Assembly (NCBI GenBank): GCA_963978895.1
Contig: OZ022245.1
Location: 3,306,121 to 3,370,120, forward strand
DNA length: 64,000 bases
Direction: 5' to 3'
Source of the DNA: Erpobdella octoculata
Lineage: Eukaryota > Annelida > Clitellata > Hirudinida > Erpobdellidae
Shown piece by piece: positions 40,852 through 61,490 of this stretch. A program made the position numbers and the translations under genes. The notes beneath the pieces are model-generated. The model searched no databases. It was not told the origin of the DNA and was given only the letters and a program-made list of their open reading frames with translations. Every line of letters begins with the position of its first letter. Within the stretch, counting starts at the first letter, position 1.

Positions 40852-42440
40852 TAGCAGTGCCCGTAGCGGCTTCGCTCGCATGAAATTAGAGAGTTTGAAC
40901 CGTGCATCCATAGTAGAGATCAATTTTTTAGGTCTCGGCTCGGCCCGTCGACAACTTAGCCCAGCCCGTTTTAAAAACCTAAACTCCTGGCCCGGAACAG
41001 CCCGTTTGAATTAGGCCCGGCCCATTCTTACAGGCCTAGAAGTTCTATATACTTGATGAAAAACTTCGGCCCGTCCCACCTTGACTTCAGGTTTGGCCCG
41101 GCCCAACTGAAGACCCTAAAATCACTAAAATATCTATATACTTGGTGAAAAACCTCGGCCCGTCCCACTTTGATTTAAGGTTTGGCCTGGCCCGTGTGAA
41201 GACTCTAAAACAACGCCTTGGCCCAACCGGTGATAAACTGGACTTAGCTACTTTTAACCGGCACAAAACTTCAAAATACTAATTTTTACATTTTTAGCAC
41301 TTACAGTTTTTGAGTAGCAGTTATTTTGAAATCAAATAACCCTTATTTCCACCCTACATTTGAGGTCCTGGAAACCAAATTTTTAAAAAATGTTGAAACA
41401 CTTATATCATTATTTTTTGAGTAAATACTAAATACTAATTTTGACATCTGTAGCATTCACAGTTTTTGAGTAGCAGTTACTTTAAAAACCAAAGAAACCT
41501 TTTTCCACCCCACATTTGAGATCATGAAAACCAAAATTTCATATATCCTTATTTTTAGAGTAGAAACTAAATACTAATTTTTACTTTTGTAGCATTTACA
41601 GTTTTTGAGTAGCAGTTACTTTAAACACCAAGTAACCCAATTTTCCACCCCACATTTGAGGTCCTGAAAACCAAATTTTCAAAAAATGTTGAAACACGTA
41701 TATCATTATTTTTAGAGTAGAAACTAAATACTAATTTTTACTTTTGTAGCATTTACAGTTTTTGAGTATCAGTTACTTTAAAAACCAAGTAATCCTATTG
41801 TCCAGCCCAAATTTAAGGTCCTGGAAACCAAATTTATAAAAAAATGGTGAAACACGTATATCTTTATTTTTAGAATAGAAACTAAATACTAATTTTTAAA
41901 TCTGTGGTATTTACAGTTTTTGAGTAGCAGTTACTTTAAAAAACAAATAACCCTATTTTCCACCCCACATTTGAAGTCCTGGAAATCAAATTTTCAAAAA
42001 ATGCTAAAACACGTATTTCATTATTTTTGGAGTAGAAACTAAATACTAATTTTTACTCCTGTAGCATTAACAGTTTTTGAGTAGAAGCTACTTTAAAAAC
42101 CAAAAAACCCAATTTTCCAACCCACATTTGAGGTCCGGAAAACCGAATTTTCAAAAAATGGTGAAACACGTATCTTTTTATTTTTCAAAAAGAATCTATA
42201 TACCAAATTTCAAAATCTCCTCATTTTTGGTTTTCGAGATATACATTGTTTTAGTAAAAAGTTTGTTTTCCAGTTTTTTCCCCTCAGGAGCAAAATTTTC
42301 AAAAATCCTTTCTTAGCGGATGTTTACGCTATAAAAGTAATATAAGTTCCAAATTTCACGTTCCTAGGATGAGGCGTTTGAGCTCGGCGTTGATTATCAG
42401 TCAGTCATCTGTCAGTCAGGACATGTTCTTTTATATATAT
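40852..42440 (+). repeat. Family A repeat, long copy nearly identical to 50441-52030
   Basis: About six internal 157-bp units (starts near 41297, 41449, 41590, 41746, 41905 and 42062). It shares private variants with the copy in reductase copy 2: CGCCTTGGCCCAACCGGTGA, and a shortened tail CAGTCAGTCATCTGTCAGTC. The two differ at only a few bases over 1.58 kb by eye. Confidence 0.9.
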
Positions 42441-42935
42441 AGATGTGCGTATGTATGTGTGTATGTATGTATGTGTATGTGCATGTATATGTGTCTGTGT
42501 GTGTGTTTATGTATGTACTAGCGGAGATACCCGCCGTTGCCCGGGATTTTTAGAGGTTTTTCTAATGTTTGTCTCTTTCTCTCCCGTTTCCTTTCCCACT
42601 TGCTTTCCCGTTTTCGGTCGTTTTCCCGCTGCCGGTGGCTTTCCCGTTCCCGGTTGCTTTCCCGCTCTCGTTCGCTTTCCCGCTCCCGGTCGTTTTTCCG
42701 TTCCCGGTCGCTCTCCCGTTCCCGCTCACGTTTGTTCTCCCATTCCCGCTCACGCTTGCTTTTTCGTTCCCGCTCGCTGTCCGTTCCGGGTCGCTTTCCC
42801 GTTTCTATAATAGACAAACTAACCCACAACATTCATATATATAAATATACTAGCAGTGCCCGTAGCGTCTTCGCTCGCATGAAATTAGAGAATCTGAACC
42901 GTGCATACATAGAGCGATCGGGAACTATATATATA
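42441..42935 (+). repeat. First unit of a roughly 496-bp tandem duplication (family B plus family A start)
   Basis: GATGTGCGTATGTATGTGTG, then TG-rich sequence, a family B copy (from about 42520), AACCCACAACATTCATATAT and the first 70 bp of family A ending GCATACATAGAG. All of it except the very end recurs at 42937-43340 with a handful of substitutions. Confidence 0.88.
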
Positions 42936-43344
42936 TAGATGTGCGTATGCATGTGTGTATGTATGTATGTGTATGTGCATGTATATGTGTCTGTGTGTGT
43001 GTTTATGTATGTACTAGCGGAGATACCCGCCGTTGCCCGGGATTTTTAGAGGTTTTTCTAATGTTTGTCTCTTTCTCTCCCGTTTCCTTTCCCACTTGCT
43101 TTCCCGTTTTCGTTCGTTTTCCCGCTGCCGGTCGCTTTCCCGTTCCCGGTTGCTTTCCCGCTCTCGTTCGCTTTCCCGCTCCCGGTCGTTTTTCCGTTCC
43201 CGGTCGCTCTCCCGTTCCCGCTCACGTTTGTTCTCCCATTCCCGCTCACGCTTGCTTTTTCGTTCCCGCTCGCTGTCCGTTCCGGGTCGCTTTCCCGTTT
43301 CTATAATAGACAAACTAACCCACAACATTCATATATATATATAT
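42936..43344 (+). repeat. Second unit of the tandem duplication, containing family B
   Basis: Repeats 42441-42845 almost exactly and then runs into a longer family A copy. The duplicated open frames (Ser/Arg-rich on plus, Arg/Glu-rich on minus) are the family B array read in different frames. Confidence 0.88.
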
Positions 43345-44986
<1,642 letters not shown>

Positions 44987-45029
44987 TAGCAAATCTATTT
45001 TACGTTTTATAGACTAAAAGAAGTTTTGA

Positions 45030-46069
<1,040 letters not shown>

Positions 46070-46220
46070 GGATACCCGGCGTATTCCAGGGTTTTTAGAG
46101 GTCTTTCTAATGCGTGTCTCTCTCGTTCCCGTTTCCTTCCCCGCTTGCTCTCCCGACCCCGGTCACTTTCCCGTTCCTGCTTGCTCTTCCGTTCCCGGAT
46201 GCTTTCCCACTCCCGGTAGC
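46070..46220 (+). repeat. Family B repeat, truncated
   Basis: GGGATACCCGGCGTATTCCA, then GGGTTTTTAGAGGTCTTTCT and six CCCGTTCCTGCTTGCTCT-type units. It stops at a TTTTTTTATTTTGGAAAAAG junction with an older repeat. Confidence 0.75.
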
Positions 46221-46317
46221 TTTTTTTATTTTGGAAAAAGGTAAAGCATTACGAAGATAAAACCATGAAATTGGTGGGTTCAATAAAACTTTTGCCCCCA
46301 AGGTTTTGCTGAAATGA

Positions 46318-47018
46318 TGCCCCTGCACTCGACCACCATCGCACATACTTAACAGCCTAATACGGTATAAACTTAATATGCACATAACTAAAACGCAATC
46401 TCATCCGTTCAATGTCACATGTCGCAATAAAATTTCATGAAACGAAAATGTCATTATGATGAGAATCCTGCCAATATTGATCAGTGGCAGATCCAGAAAT
46501 TCTCTGTGGGGGATATACAGGGACGTCATTTCAACAAAACCATGAAATCCAGGATGGTTTAAAGACCCACGCGTTCTAGCATTTTATCCTCATAATTCTA
46601 ACATTTTCTTTCCACAAAAGCTGATGACCGAGGAAGTAGTCGTAGTTACTTTTCCAATTTTGTGTGTATGGAAGACTTCAATTTTATAGGTCACAAACAT
46701 TTTTATTGACAAGCTCTGGTGTGGGGATGGAATCGTCTATTCTCCCTGGATTTGTCACTGATTGTAATCTTTATTTTGTTGCATATTTTGTAACATAATA
46801 ATTGATGTCTTCAAGTTTGAACTTAGATCAACTGTTCAACCAATATTGTACTAATTCATAGACATCTCTGCACACTCTCCTAGGCTCGCGCCGTTTAAAT
46901 GTTTAGTATTTAGTTTAGTAGGTCATCGGTTTAGTTTGCTTACTACAGTTCGCTAGTTTCTCCGTTGGCGGATAGTTCTGGGCGTTTTTAGGTATTTCAT
47001 GATTTTTTTACTTCCAAA
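46318..47018 (+). promoter_or_regulatory. Upstream region of reductase copy 2, conserved with copy 1
   Basis: Paralogous to 29994-30656, with frequent substitutions and small gaps but the same order of blocks. It lacks the hAT MITE found at the left edge of the copy 1 block. Presumed to include the promoter. Confidence 0.55.
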
Positions 47019-52473
<5,455 letters not shown>

Positions 52474-52626
52474 ACGACATTCCTGTGTGGTGTCGTGTTA
52501 TTCTTTACAAGTTAAGAAGGGACTTATCTGCTCAAAAAATTAAAATTTAGCTTTAATTATTATTTCACATTGGAAATAATCTGAATACAGCTTTATTTTT
52601 TATCAGTTGATTTCTACATTTGTTTC

Positions 52627-52632
52627 AATAAA
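52627..52632 (+). terminator. Polyadenylation signal AATAAA of reductase copy 2
   Basis: 154 bp after the stop codon, in the same TTTGTTTCAATAAAG context as copy 1. Confidence 0.7.
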
Positions 52633-52799
52633 GTACTTCTCAAAGAAGGTTATCGTAACAATGATGCTTTTGTCGTTCATTTCAATGGTTACAATTTTTT
52701 AAATTGAGATGAATTAGAGTCGTTCAGAATAGGTTAAGAAGTGGTAGGTAGTTCATGGTGCATGAGTAACATTATAAATGATCGTTCAGGCAATCTAGT

Positions 52800-52808
52800 A
52801 AAAAAAAA
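52800..52808 (-). terminator. RNA polymerase III oligo-T terminator of tRNA-Val
   Basis: An oligo-A run on the plus strand gives eight or more T residues on the tRNA coding strand, six bases beyond the tRNA 3' end. Confidence 0.7.
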
Positions 52809-52814
52809 TTAAAA

Positions 52815-52887
52815 TGTTCCCGCCCAGGCTCGAACTGGGGACCTTTCGCGTGTGAGGCGAACGTGATAACCACTACACCACGAGAAC
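52815..52887 (-). tRNA. tRNA-Val (anticodon CAC)
   Basis: Reads 5'-GTTCTCG (acceptor), TGGTGTAGTGGTTATCACG (D arm and A box), TTCGC-CTCACAC-GCGAA anticodon arm with CAC, AGGTC, a CCCAGTTCGAGCCTGGG-type T arm, then CGGGAAC and discriminator A. The acceptor stem has seven pairs including one U-G. No intron; CCA is not encoded, as usual in eukaryotes. A run of T on the coding strand (52808-52800) is a good RNA polymerase III terminator. Confidence 0.95.
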
Positions 52888-53506
52888 AACACAAGCGCTT
52901 GTACGCCGCTTATCGATACGCATTTTCAACTACCTAAAGAGGGAAAGAACAATTTTTAAGCAAGAATTAGAATTGCAATATTAAACGCTGTAAATGTTAT
53001 ATCCTATGATTTTGTCTTGCTCTTTAGAAAATACTCAAATCTTTCTACATGCGTACCTTCAGAGACGATTTGGTGAAAAAGTAATTTATCTTTTTGTCCC
53101 TTTTCTTTCTAGGAAAATGGAAACTCGACTTTTTATGCTTTTGTCAGCAACAATGCCAAAATTAAGCTCGTATATTTTTTGGGTTCTTAGGCATTTGTTT
53201 TGATTGCTCCCGAGCTTTGTTGCAGGTACTGTACTGTACCACCTACCTATGGGCTTATATAACATCACTCACGTGTGCGGAATCTACGCCACAGCATCTG
53301 GGCTTCGCAAATAACGAATTAGCCTACATCGCTTTATTTCAAAGCTGTTACATCTAATATATAAACATAAAAACTCATCAAAATATTAGTTTACCACATT
53401 TTTAATTGAAAAACTTTTCCTATAAAAAAGATTAATCTTGATTAACTAAAATGTTCTTAACAAAAAGTAAAAATGTGGATAATGGCCGCATTGCTTATTT
53501 AAAAGC
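52888..53506. other. Intergenic, no gene seen
   Basis: Single-copy sequence upstream of the tRNA and downstream of the second ankyrin gene. Short open frames on both strands (52994-53203, 53268-53086) overlap each other and show no motif. Confidence 0.4.
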
Positions 53507-56500
53507 TCAAGATCTTGGTGCTGGAACAATCAAAACAGCTCTCCAGTAGTTTTTCATTATCAGTTTGTAGAAGTGACGTCATTTGTTTGGACTAAAGAGC
53601 TCTAAAATAAAGATAATTTTTTCTGATAATTAATTTTTTAGATAATGTCTAAGAATATGCAAGTGAAAAACTTGAAAAATGGTCTCTTGTTATTTGTTAT
53701 AATAATTAAAAATTCCGAAATCTTAACAACAAGTAAAACAGTTTTTTTGAAGACAAGCTTTTTTTTCAAAAAATAGTTTTGTTATTAAATAATGTTATAA
53801 TATTCATTTGAGGCTTCTAAGAAAAGCTTTTAACCTCTAACAAATTGAGAAATTGATTTGAAGTTGGCTAAAAAATCTACTTAAACAGTATGCAAGAAAA
53901 TGGTAACACATGTTTTTTGTATAAGTTTCAATTTTATAAATAGTTTTTGGTTATTATTTATTCAACCAAGATAACACACTGAGCTGAAGGATCGAAGAAG
54001 TCAATAAATCAAACTTTTATAATATTAATTTCCTATAGAAGCTTTTTATTATTACCTATATTGGTCTGCAGATGGTCTACCGAACAAATTTTCTGGTCAC
54101 ACGACTGGTCCGAGTTGCTGACGTCAATCGTCACATGGTTCTCCACGTCATTTGGGACATTCTCCAGTGATGCCAAACTTTTGCCACTTTTGTCCATTGT
54201 AGTTGCCGCTGAATAACAAGTTTCAGTACAATAATATTTTGTTTTATGAAATAACTATCGTGATATATAAATTAATGTTCAGTGGACGCTGTGTCGGTAA
54301 CTGTCTGTAATCTCTGGTAATATTAAACCACATCTACGACGATTTAGACCACACAGCTCATATTATTAGAAGTAAATGTGGACATATCCCAGTCTTCCCC
54401 ACTCTTTCTTGCAAGAACGTTGAAACTTGGTTGTATTAGAAAAAAGGATGGTGGGGGAGAGACGAAAAATATCTGTGAACGACATTAGTTTCGTATGTAC
54501 ATCGGCAAATTATAACTTCAATTATGCTTACAGCAGGAATTCATAGTTATGGTCGATGGTAGATCACTAAGTGTCCCGTCCAGGTTGCTGATGGCGTGAA
54601 TCGGAGCCTGGAAATCTATGAATGAAATGGCAAATGTATCATACTTTTTTTTTAAAGGAAACCATATTTTGGTTTTAACGGAAATCTATAAATGTATAAA
54701 AATGACTGTCTGTATCTATGTATGTATGTCCTTTATGCATTGCTACACCATCATCTGATCGTAATGAAATTTTCACACACCCTTGAGAGTCAATAGAGGA
54801 AGGTTTTTGTGAAAAATTTAAGATAGGTCAAAAAATGAGCGAGAGCAGGAGAGCAGGCAAAAACGGGAAATAGAGAATGAGCAGGAACGGGAAAACAAGC
54901 GGTAACGGGAAAGCGACCTGGAGTTGGAGAGCAAGCGGGGAAGAAAACGGGAGCTAAAGAGAAAAATGACAGAAAAACCTCTATTAACCCGCTAGTACCG
55001 GGTACTTGCTAGTTAATTAATAAAGTAGTTGATTTTATGGAAATGAACAAAAAATGTTAACTATTTTTAACTTATTACTCACGGTTAAAAAAAATAATAA
55101 ATTCAACAAAGATGGCGCTATGACTACAACTAGCCATAACATGCAGCAAAAGTTGTACATGTATATCATCACACTCTTAAGAAGCAACTAAAATAATAAC
55201 AGATCTTTCAGCGTTGAAGCGCTAGAGCTAACCTGCGGTGAAGCCGTTCACGGCAACAGCTGACTGGGTGAGGTAGTGATTTGGGGAGGGACCGAGACAT
55301 GCACTCCCCATGCTGAGAATGTTTGTTTCACTTGAACCCTGGTGACGGTCACAAGTTCAATGCGTTTGTGATCAGTTTTGTTTTAATCATATAAGAAGCT
55401 TAATAAAGTTTTTTTTATATTGGGAAGATCAAATAAGATGTATTAAGTAAAACTTAATTAAAGTTTAAATACTCAAATTAGCGCTAAAATCTCCCACTTT
55501 TGAAAAGTGCAACATACGGCTAGCTTATAATGAAATGAAATGCACAGTAGGTATATAGGTAAGTATCAGAGATGTTGCGAGTACTTATGGTGCGAGTATC
55601 AAGTACTACACCTCTGTTACTCAGTACTGAGTGGAAAACGAGTACGAGTCCAAGTACGAGTACTTAAAAAACTTATTCAAGTTGTACTCGAGTACGAGTA
55701 CCAGGTACTATATCTCTGTTAATTACTGCATTGCTACAAACACAACCCGCAATAACACTTTTAGAAGGCCGACTTCAAAGTGAGAGTGAATAAAAAAAAA
55801 ACTTTTTAAATGGCACACACAAAAAATAAAGGGAATATCTGTTACTTTTGACGGCTGTGAACATATGGGTATAAGGTTGAAAGGCAATGTCGACGCTTTC
55901 ACCTGAGCGTCTAAAAACTGCGACTCAGTGAAGGTTGTTGCTCTCCCCGGCGGAATCCACCTCGTGTAGCTGGGAAGTCGTTTGTACTTGGAAAACAAAC
56001 AAATCATCACTTGTACTCAATCATTCAATCAATGCCCAGATTTACTAAAGCTTTTTCTACAGAGCTTGGTGGCGCTGGTCGGTCACATGCCCCACTAATT
56101 TCCCCAAAAGATGGACTACTAGGCAGTGAGTGGAAAGTAAACCGTAAACTTTCACATCCAAGTCTGACGATCTACCAACTCGGTTAGTTACCTTAGACTA
56201 ACTTATTAATCAAACAATGGCTCAGGAATGACTTGCAGAGTTTAATTTGAATATTTGACTTAGTTAACTAAGTTTGACTACACTGAGTTTTTCAATAAGG
56301 AAATTTCGGAAATTTTTCGAAGAAAAGCCTAGTTTATATTGCAATTCATGTCTGATAAAAGAAAAAAAACCTACCTTGAAGCTGCTGCTGTTATCAATTC
56401 TTGCACCATGTTGTACTAGAAGGTTTACCATGTCGGTGTTACCGAGTTTCCGGGCAATGTCAAGAGCCGTCAAACCATTCTAAAACAAACCCAGCAAATG

Positions 56501-57079
56501 TAAGCAAATAAAGCCTGAATAAAGTAGGAGTGAAAGCGAAAAAGCATCAAATTAAGATCCACGACAGGGTGTACTTCGGTAGGTATTTCCTACACACAGC
56601 CATTTCAGTCTTAAAAAAACTTAGTGTGAAAGACGACAAACTGTTATTAAAAAAAATACAAATAACATCTGTGTACAAATTCAGCCAAGTTGAAGCTCGA
56701 ATTTACTGGCGCAGGAAACACCTGAGCGCACTTTGACCAGACTAATAAACGCTAGCCGAATTAAAATAGGTTATTTTTTAGTTTCGGTTTCGGTGAGAGA
56801 ACTTTTAGAGCGATATTAAAAAAAAGTTGTTTTTTGTTAAGCAGACATACCTTTGTTCTGGCGTGTACGTTGCAGGGTCTCGAGAGAAGAAAAGTTGCCG
56901 ATTTTAATCTGCCTAGAAGAGATGCTATGTGGAGTGCCGTGAAACCGTCCTTGAATGAAAACAACAGAAGCGATTGCAGTGATGATGGTAGCAGTTGTGA
57001 TAACAACGATGAAGACGAATAAGATGATGATAATGATGATAATGATGATACTGAGGATGATGACGATGACGACGACGAC

Positions 57080-57127
<48 letters not shown>

Positions 57128-60100
57128 CGTGATGACGATGGTGATTATGCTAACGATCACAATGAGACTGTCAAAGATGATATTGGTGATATTTGAGTGA
57201 TGATGCTTGCAAAAAACAAATAAAAACCCCATATAAAATAAAAATCACCTCCGTAACATCTTCGATGGATGCTTTATGGTCGAGGAGTACCTTGGCACAA
57301 TCTTCGTGATCTTCTTGGATTGCTTCGTGGAGGGGCGTGTAACCTTTGAGGGTTTTCGAAGCAACTTTTGACTTTCGTTCTATTAAAATGGCCACCCCTT
57401 TGCTGTTGCCGCTTCTTGAGGCACAGTGGAGAGGTGTCAGACCGTCCTTGGAAAAGTTAGTACACAGCAAGTTGTAAAGATTCTATAACGTACTATATCG
57501 ACATAAGTTTATTAGAATTATTGTGGTGAAACTTTATCTACAATTGATAATTTTTAAAGATTCTATAATGTAAAGATTCTATAATGTACTATATCAACAT
57601 AAGTTTATTAGAATTATTGTGGTGAAACTTTATCTACAATTGATAATTTTTAAAGATTCTATAATGTAAAGATTCTATAATGTACTATATCAACATAAGT
57701 TTATTAGAATTATTGTGGTGAAACTTTATTTACAATTAATTCTTTTTAAAGATTCTATAATATAAAGATTCTATAATGTACTATATCAACATAAGTTTAT
57801 TAGAATTATTGTGGTGAAACTTTATCTACAGTTGATTTTTTTTAATTCCGTAAATGTTAATTATTATAGCTCTTTAATTATATACAAACATTTAATATAT
57901 CTAAAACAATGTGTGTGTGGGTGTGTTTGTTGGTTCGCTTATTCCATCCAAACAGTTGGAGCAATTTAAACAAAATTTTGTCATCGAGGAAAAGGTTTCA
58001 AGCCAATAAAATTGGTTTATTATTTTATGTTTTGTCGTCAAAAAACGAAAATAAAACCTCAAAAATCCGGGCAACATCGGGTGAGCCAGCTAGTTTTTCT
58101 ATTTATATGTAAAATATACATTTTTTATTTATAAACGTAACAACACAACAAACCACTGTTTTTAAATTGATGTCAGCGCTGTTTGAGAGAAGAAAATTGA
58201 GAATATCGTTTCTGGCTTGATTGCATGCAACATGGAGTGCTGTTATACCTGTCTGTTAATTGTTGTCTCTATTGGCTTCATTATTGGCATAGTGGTCATC
58301 ATAATCGTCATCGTCATCGTCATCATCACCATTACCACCACCACAACCACAACCACCACCACCACAACCACCACCATCATCATCATCACCTCCACCACCT
58401 ACTACCGCTTGCAGAACTACTTATACTACTATCATAACCATAACCATCATCACCACCATCATCGTCATTATCATTATCATCATTGTCGTCATCATTAGCA
58501 GCCAACTAGTATCATCAACACCGCAATTACACCAGCCACAACAAAGAATAGTGTGCTTGCAATTGTCAGTATATTCAGACCTAATCGTCATCCGCTATAA
58601 AGCACAAACTCTCTTTTTATCGTGTTACTTGCGGCACCACGATAATTTCATTGTTCTTATTTCTTCTACACAGATTAGTTTTCCAAGGTTGTTCGACGCT
58701 CAAGCCGCTTTCGCTTTTCACTCCAGACAGTACCGCTCTCAGAACTGCTACCATTTCCACGACTATGACCAATTACTACAACTACAACTACTACAACTAC
58801 CAAAGCGACTGCAATAACCACAACTACTTTTATTACCACGACTACTAATTGTACGATAACTACTACTTTTAGTAATATAAAAATACTATCATTATTAAAA
58901 CTTCTATCAATATCACAACTAATAGCATTACCACAACTATAACCATTACCACAACTACTACCATTACCACAACTACTACCATTAACACAACTACTAAGCA
59001 ATACCACAACTACTACCATTACCACAACAACTACCACAACGATGACTGCAATCTTCACTCTAACAATCATCGGCGTCGCTATATAATACCTGAAAATCTC
59101 TCAGTTCTCCTGGCTGTTAGTCTTCACCACGCAGCAACTGATGCTAAGTTAAAACCCGAACAATAATCAAAATGTATACCTCCCACAGCATAACACCCGA
59201 CTGACTCGACTACCACCCAATTTACAGCAACAGCTTCAACAACCCAACTACCACAACAACACCGTCAACAACAACAACCACTCCCTCCTCCCACCCACCC
59301 ACACACACACACACACCCCCACCAGCTACCCCAGGTGTCACATGACCTGACCTTGGACTGGGCATCCACATTGGCTCCTCTGCTAATGAGAAACCTGACA
59401 AGGTCACCATTTCCAAAATACGTGGCGTAATGGAGCGGCGTGAAACCGTTCTGCGATAGATAACAGAATAATTTGTAATAAAATAAAATGAAATTAATAA
59501 TAATTGAAGAAATTAATAAATAACAATTAAATTAAATTAAATTAGTTTCATGCTTAAAAATACAATCATAAAAAAAATGTTAAAATAAAATTTGAAACCT
59601 AAGTACAGAATTTGTAAGCATAAAAAATTATTTTGTAAACATCTGTATAACTTTTGAAGGTTCTTCGACGTCGAATCCCTCTTTGTCGATGAGTATTTCG
59701 GCTGCTTTCACATCTCCCTCTTTGGCGACCACGTGAACTGGCTGGACTTCGCTCTTCTCTTTCGATCCCTGATGCCGCAGGAGGCACGCCAGAACAGCCC
59801 CATGTCTCTCCTGGACCGCCACGTCAAAGGGCTTAAAACCACCCTGTGTGCAACAAAAGACAAACAACTACAACAGTGAATATAAATAGCAATTTTGGCG
59901 AGAAGTAGGCGTGGTCAATAATTTAAAAGAGCATTATTTTAATCGGTAGAATGTGATCGTCAGATTTACAAGTCTTATTTAGTTTTGTTTATTATTAAAC
60001 AAAAAATTAGCCAAGAATTTTTTTTACATGAAGACACTTAGTGAAACACGTCTTTCTAAACCGAATTTCAATTTTTTATAAGTCTAGTCAACTTTGTTCT

Positions 60101-61490
60101 AGGGCGTCTAACTACCCTCCAGCCCACCTACCTACGCTTTCACCCACCTAAACCACATACCTTCCCTCCAAACAACCTACCTACCCGTTTACCCCCTGAC
60201 CGCCTACCTACCATCTTATCCGCCTACCATTGTCACCCCTATTACTGGTATCCAAAGGGAAGATTTGCGAGGTAATCAGACGACAGTGACTTGAAGTAAA
60301 GCAGATTTTATTGCTCTTCGTAGAAGCCTCGTTGTCGGAAAATGTTACCGTACGGGCAAAATATTTCAATTAGTTTTTGAATTTATCATTTTTTGCAACG
60401 GTTTTTGATAGTGCTTTATACATTATTTTTTTTTACATAATTTTATTAAAGTAAGGATTATTAATTAATAAATAACCATATTATCGTAACTCGCAAACCA
60501 ATACACAGCATAATTGATTAACAATTAACTTAAGCTTTAATAATTTACTAATTAACTGAATAAATTTTAACAAAATTTGTTTTAACAATCTAAGACAAAC
60601 CTTAGTGAAAATGTCCGGGTTGGCGCCATTTTTCAACAGCAGATTGACAACCTCGGTGTGTCCATTTTGACATGCAAGGTAAAGCGGAGTGAAGCCTTCA
60701 CTCTGTCAAGATAATTGAAAATTTCGTAATTTGTACACAACATTATATCAATATAACTGTCTTATTTATTTTTTTTTAAATTTGTTTGTTTTTTTTGAGT
60801 AAAAAAACAATCTAATTATACTTTGGTGCTGAAGTTTACACTGGCGCCATGTTTGACCAGAAGTTGAACTACGGACACGTGACCTTCGAAAGCGGCAAAA
60901 CAAATGGCCGAATTGCCTTTCTGATTGAAAACAATGAATACATGAATGGTGACAATGATGATGATAATGGTGATAATGATGATGATGATGATGATGATGA
61001 TATTGATGATGATGAGGATGACGACGACGACGATGAAAATGATGATGACAATGATGTTGGTTATGATGATGATGATGACGATGGTGATGATGATGACGAT
61101 AAAAATGGTGATGATAATGATATATTACAATTTTCCAACAAAATTAATAAATCTCGATTTTTAAAATAATTTACCATTAATTACCAATAAAATATAACTA
61201 ACTAAACTAATTAAAAAATATAAACATATCAATAAGTAATGTGATGAAATATTAGATCAATTAGAAATAAAAATAACTTAACTAAGTCAAATACAATTTT
61301 TTATTTAAAGTTTATAAAAACAAAAACCAAATAATAAAAAACCCTCGTGTTTCCATTAAAAAATTAAATAAATTTAAAACAAAATCAAAACCTGAGTTGC
61401 CGCGTTGACTTCTGCTCCCCTGGACAGCAGGTAAGAAACTAATGAGGTGTGACCCCCTCTCGATGCAAGGTGGAGAGCGGTAAGCCCTAT
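53507..61490 (-). CDS. Ankyrin-repeat protein, 3' part (5' end beyond the window)
   Basis: Exons: 61490-61392, 60920-60822, 60702-60601, 59843-59652, 59450-59352, 58252-58157, 57446-57249, 56949-56851, 56479-56375, 55986-55903, 55338-55233, 54615-54532, 54208-54056, all in phase, about 472 residues. Most ankyrin exons encode a single 32-35 residue repeat starting at the same point (NGFTPLHYATYFGNGDLVRF; KGNSAICFAAFEGHVSVVQL); two encode pairs. Eleven repeats are visible. The last is NGLTALDIARKLGNTDMVNL. A non-repeat tail follows: YKRLPSYTRWIPPGRATTFT, then Ser/Thr/Asn-rich sequence through VDHLQTNI. A possible terminal exon (53520-53507, four codons and stop) fits the phase after a TGATTGTTCCAG acceptor, but is weak. 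No catalytic or membrane domain is seen; a scaffold role is the default guess. Since exon 61490 starts in the middle of the repeat domain, upstream exons must lie to the right of what is shown or be unrecognised. Confidence 0.82.
54711..55012 (-). repeat. Family B repeat, inverted, intronic
   Basis: Contains the complete tail (TTTATGCATTGCTACACCAT, TTTCACACACCCTTGAGAGT on plus), a short CCCGTTCCCG-type array and the 5' end (reverse of ACTAGCAAGTACCCGGTACT). Lies in an intron of the second ankyrin gene. Confidence 0.8.
55568..55721. mobile_element. Possible short MITE with CAGAGAT ends
   Basis: CAGAGATGTTGCGAGTACTT at the left and GTACCAGGTACTATATCTCTG at the right are roughly inverted, with internal GAGTAC/GTACTC palindromes. 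The layout resembles the hAT MITE at 17645-17886, but no clear 8-bp duplication flanks it. Tentative. Confidence 0.4.
57005..57130. repeat. (GAT)n / (GAC)n trinucleotide repeat
   Basis: Runs of GATGATGAT with GAC interruptions, in the intron just upstream of ankyrin exon 56949. Poly-Ile, Met and Asp frames are artefacts. Confidence 0.9.
57477..57840. repeat. 96-bp tandem repeat, nearly four units
   Basis: Units begin near 57481, 57577, 57673 and 57769, each with TTCTATAATGTACTATATCA, ACATAAGTTTATTAGAATTA and TTGTGGTGAAACTTTATCTA. Intronic in the second ankyrin gene. Confidence 0.9.
57905..58105 (-). repeat. Family E: short repeat with GCTAGCTGGCTCACCCGATG end
   Basis: On the minus strand this starts ACTAGCTGGCTCACCCGATG then TTGCCCGG, the same kind of 5' end (ACTAGCNGN, then a CCCGGCGTTGCCCGG-like box) as families A and B. 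The body is otherwise unrelated. Only one copy is seen. Confidence 0.5.
58290..59060. repeat. Interrupted ATC/ACC/ACT trinucleotide-rich intron
   Basis: Intron between ankyrin exons 59352 and 58252, filled with CATCATCAC, ACCACCACAACC and ACTACTACCATTACC repeats. No ankyrin exon could be recognised in it. Confidence 0.8.
59860..60600. other. Intron of the second ankyrin gene, no feature
   Basis: AT-rich, with a CCTACC-rich stretch (about 60110-60235). No ankyrin signature or repeat copy is seen. Confidence 0.5.
60945..61120. repeat. (GAT)n / (GAC)n trinucleotide repeat
   Basis: Interrupted GATGATGAC runs in the intron directly upstream of ankyrin exon 60920. Poly-Asp frames are artefacts. 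Confidence 0.9.

Noticed and set aside
42518..43328. Arg/Glu-rich and Ser/Arg-rich open frames resembling SR or ER-repeat proteins
   Set aside because: All derive from the 18-bp family B array, open in several frames on both strands and repeated at unrelated loci.
52994..53268. Overlapping 60-69 codon frames on both strands near the tRNA
   Set aside because: No motif, no splice context and ordinary AT-rich composition.
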